Below are positions 40,331 to 42,519 of a DNA stretch of 42,519 nucleotides, piece by piece. Numbering within the stretch: position 1 is the stretch's first letter; every line of letters starts with the position of its first letter. Origin of the DNA: CAYJIL01 sp964370235 (GTDB lineage: Bacteria > Bacteroidota > Bacteroidia > Bacteroidales > Rikenellaceae); contig CAYJIL010000005.1 in NCBI GenBank assembly GCA_964370235.1, positions 1-42,519 of the forward strand, read 5' to 3'. The position numbers and the translations under genes are program-made. The notes below the pieces were generated by a model. That model was not told the origin of the DNA and did not search any database. It was given only the letters and a program-made list of their open reading frames with translations.

Positions 40331-42460
40331 ATGAGAGCAAAATTTTCAGATATAAATCTTACTGCTGCTGCTAACGCTTGTAGTAGCACAGATCAAAATG
40401 AGCAGCCAGTTTGGATGACTCCTGAGCAGATCCCAGTCAAAGGTATCTATACCGTTGAGGATCTTGAGGACATGGAGCACCTTAACTATGCTGCTGGTAT
40501 CGCGCCTTTCTTGCGTGGTCCATATAGTACAATGTATGTAATGCGTCCTTGGACTGTTCGTCAGTATGCAGGTTTCTCTACTGCTGAGGAGTCAAACGCA
40601 TTCTACCGTCGTAACCTTGCGGCTGGTCAAAAAGGTCTTTCGGTTGCCTTTGACCTTGCTACACACCGTGGTTACGATGCAGATCATCCACGTGTAGTTG
40701 GTGATGTTGGTAAGGCTGGTGTATCTATCTGCTCGGTAGAGGATATGAAAGTTCTTTTCAACGGTATCCCACTAGACAAGATGTCTGTATCTATGACAAT
40801 GAATGGTGCTGTACTTCCGGTTCTAGCATTCTACATTGTTGCAGGTCTTGAGCAGGGTTGCTCGCTAGATCAGCTAGCTGGTACTATCCAGAATGATATC
40901 CTTAAGGAGTTCATGGTGCGTAACACATACATCTACCCACCAGAGTTCTCTATGCGTATCATTGCAGATATCTTTGAGTACACATCTAACAACATGCCTA
41001 AGTTCAACTCTATCTCAATCTCTGGTTACCACATGCAAGAGGCAGGTGCAACAGCAGATATTGAGCTAGCATACACACTTGCAGACGGTCTTGAGTACCT
41101 ACGCACAGGTGTTAACGCAGGCATGAGCATCGATAGCTTTGCACCACGTCTTTCGTTCTTCTGGGCGATTGGTATGAACCACTTTATGGAGATTGCCAAA
41201 ATGCGTGCTGCACGTCTACTTTGGGCTAAGATCGTTAAGACTTTCAACCCAAAGAACCCAAAATCTCTTGCACTTCGTACACACTCACAAACTTCGGGTT
41301 GGAGTCTTACAGAGCAAGATCCATTCAACAACGTTGCACGTACAGCTATTGAGGCTATGGCAGCAGCACTTGGTCACACTCAGTCGCTTCACACAAATGC
41401 GCTTGATGAGGCTATCGCTCTTCCAACAGACTTCTCTGCTCGTATTGCTCGTAACACTCAGATCTATCTTCAGGAGGAGACTAACATCACTCGTGCAGTA
41501 GATCCATGGGCTGGTTCTTACTACGTTGAGTCTCTAACACAAGAGATTGTAGAGAAGGCATGGAAGCTTATCGAGGAGGTTGAGGAGCTAGGTGGTATGG
41601 CTAAGGCTATCGAGACTGGTATTCCTAAGATGCGTATCGAGGAGGCTGCTGCACGTAAGCAGGCTCGTATCGACTCAAACAACGACACTATCGTTGGTCT
41701 TAACAAGTACCGTCTTGAGAAAGAAGATCCAATTGATATCCTAGATGTTGATAACACAGCGGTTCGTATCTCGCAAATCGAGCGTCTAAACGCACTACGT
41801 GCAGGACGTGACGAGGCTAAGGTTAAGGCTGCTCTTGAGGCAATCACAGAGGCTGTTAAGAACAAGACAGGCAACCTACTTGAGCTAGCTGTTGAGGCTG
41901 CTATGTTGCGTGCTTCTCTTGGTGAGATCTCAGACGCATGTGAGTGTGTTGTAGGTCGTTACTCAGCAGTTATTCGTTCAATTTCAGGTGTATATTCAGC
42001 AGAGGTGAAATCAGATGATAAATTTGCGAAAGCTAAGCAGATGTGCGAGGAGTTCGCTACAAAAGAGGGTCGTCAGCCACGTATCATGATCGCTAAGCTA
42101 GGTCAAGATGGTCACGACCGTGGTGCTAAGGTTGTTGCAACTGGTTATGCAGACATAGGCTTCGATGTAGATATGGGACCTCTGTTCCAGACTCCAGAGG
42201 AGGCGGCTAAGCAGGCAGTTGAGAACGATGTACACGTAGTTGGTGTATCGTCTCTAGCGGCAGGTCACAAGACTCTTGTTCCACAAATCGTTGGCGAGCT
42301 AACTAAGCTAGGTCGTGAGGACATCGTAGTAATCGTTGGTGGTGTTATTCCTCACCAAGACTACGCTTACCTATACGAAAGCGGTGCTGCGGCTATCTTT
42401 GGCCCTGGTACTCCTGTTACTGATGCAGCTATCAAGATTCTTGATATTCTTTCTGAGTAA
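40331..42460 (+). CDS. mutB: Methylmalonyl-CoA mutase large (catalytic) subunit
   Basis: 709 aa from ATG 40331 (MRAKFSDINL). The catalytic adenosylcobalamin-dependent subunit. The barrel holds the CoA-binding and active-site stretches GIAPFLRGPYSTMYVMRPWTVRQY (in two parts), SVAFDLATHRGYDADHPRV, VSMTMNGAV, SGYHMQEAGATADIELAYT and RTHSQTSGWSLTEQDPFNN. The C-terminal B12 domain (about 575-709) carries KLGQDGHDRGAKVVA, where the His of DxHxxG replaces dimethylbenzimidazole as cobalt ligand, followed by VHVVGVSSLAAGHKTL and IFGPGTPV. It is translated from the same mRNA as mutA, 15 nt downstream. Epimerase and decarboxylase genes are not in the window. Closed by a strong terminator. Confidence 0.97.
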   Translation: MRAKFSDINLTAAANACSSTDQNEQPVWMTPEQIPVKGIYTVEDLEDMEHLNYAAGIAPFLRGPYSTMYVMRPWTVRQYAGFSTAEESNAFYRRNLAAGQKGLSVAFDLATHRGYDADHPRVVGDVGKAGVSICSVEDMKVLFNGIPLDKMSVSMTMNGAVLPVLAFYIVAGLEQGCSLDQLAGTIQNDILKEFMVRNTYIYPPEFSMRIIADIFEYTSNNMPKFNSISISGYHMQEAGATADIELAYTLADGLEYLRTGVNAGMSIDSFAPRLSFFWAIGMNHFMEIAKMRAARLLWAKIVKTFNPKNPKSLALRTHSQTSGWSLTEQDPFNNVARTAIEAMAAALGHTQSLHTNALDEAIALPTDFSARIARNTQIYLQEETNITRAVDPWAGSYYVESLTQEIVEKAWKLIEEVEELGGMAKAIETGIPKMRIEEAAARKQARIDSNNDTIVGLNKYRLEKEDPIDILDVDNTAVRISQIERLNALRAGRDEAKVKAALEAITEAVKNKTGNLLELAVEAAMLRASLGEISDACECVVGRYSAVIRSISGVYSAEVKSDDKFAKAKQMCEEFATKEGRQPRIMIAKLGQDGHDRGAKVVATGYADIGFDVDMGPLFQTPEEAAKQAVENDVHVVGVSSLAAGHKTLVPQIVGELTKLGREDIVVIVGGVIPHQDYAYLYESGAAAIFGPGTPVTDAAIKILDILSE

Positions 42461-42482
42461 TCGGATTGTAAGCATAAAAACC

Positions 42483-42514
42483 AAAGGGTTGGCAGTTTTG
42501 CCAACCCTTTTTTT
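42483..42514 (+). terminator. Intrinsic terminator of mutA-mutB
   Basis: A 12-bp perfect stem (AAAGGGTTGGCA and its complement) with a 4-nt loop, followed by four to seven T. It lies 22 nt after the mutB stop. Confidence 0.93.
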
Positions 42515-42519
42515 GCACC

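Overview
The window reads as a chromosomal piece of a Bacteroidales bacterium from a host-associated, probably anaerobic habitat. A Rikenellaceae-like relative is possible, but that is a guess. The support is: Bacteroidetes promoters (TTTG, about 19-20 nt, TAnnTTTG) in front of several genes; few Shine-Dalgarno sites; tRNA genes without encoded CCA; PorT-type barrel and TonB/ExbB/ExbD genes; a lipoprotein with an acidic surface-export signal; and a two-subunit B12-dependent methylmalonyl-CoA mutase. It is a draft scaffold with two 100-N gaps (21201-21300 and 25504-25603). The first gap is probably artificial, because its flanks share 55 identical bases.

Layout. 1-2.7 kb: C69 dipeptidase (-) and YggS-type PLP protein (+). 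2.8-3.2 kb: tRNA-Thr/Tyr/Thr operon with promoter and terminator. 3.4-6.1 kb: pgk and eno. 6.1-10.9 kb: a two-gene glycan operon (-), GH89 alpha-N-acetylglucosaminidase followed by a GH172 + SASA-esterase fusion. 11.1-14.5 kb: trkA-murA-PorT-like operon (-), with MurA carrying Asp in place of the fosfomycin-target Cys. 14.5-18.0 kb: pnp and an SGNH hydrolase (-). 18.2-20.1 kb: exbB-exbD-tonB (+). 20.1-22.4 kb: two tandem lipoproteins and a radical SAM/SPASM enzyme, the poorly understood 'rSAM/lipoprotein' pairing. 22.5-25.5 kb: dihydroorotate-dehydrogenase-like protein, an orphan membrane protein and a YeiH-type transporter cut by the second gap. 25.6-31.1 kb (-): GH16-like fragment, GH20 hexosaminidase, SGNH esterase, a tiny Cys/Lys-repeat secreted protein and an S41 protease. 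31.2-31.9 kb: an S24 self-cleaving-type repressor (-), divergent from a TonB receptor-MFS-hemN-hemG operon (32.2-38.2 kb, +). 38.4-42.5 kb: mutA-mutB, closed by a strong terminator.

How the parts fit. GH89, GH20, GH172, GH16 and the SGNH/SASA esterases suggest stripping of decorated host or microbial glycans (mucin-type alpha- and beta-GlcNAc plus O-acetyl groups). ExbB/ExbD/TonB would power outer-membrane receptors such as the one in the hem operon. That operon pairs uptake-type proteins with the last oxidative steps to protoporphyrin IX, which suggests tetrapyrrole salvage. MutAB serves propionate/succinate metabolism. The least understood items are the rSAM/lipoprotein unit, the 70-aa Cys/Lys-repeat protein, the GH172-esterase fusion and inverted repeats that overlap promoters.
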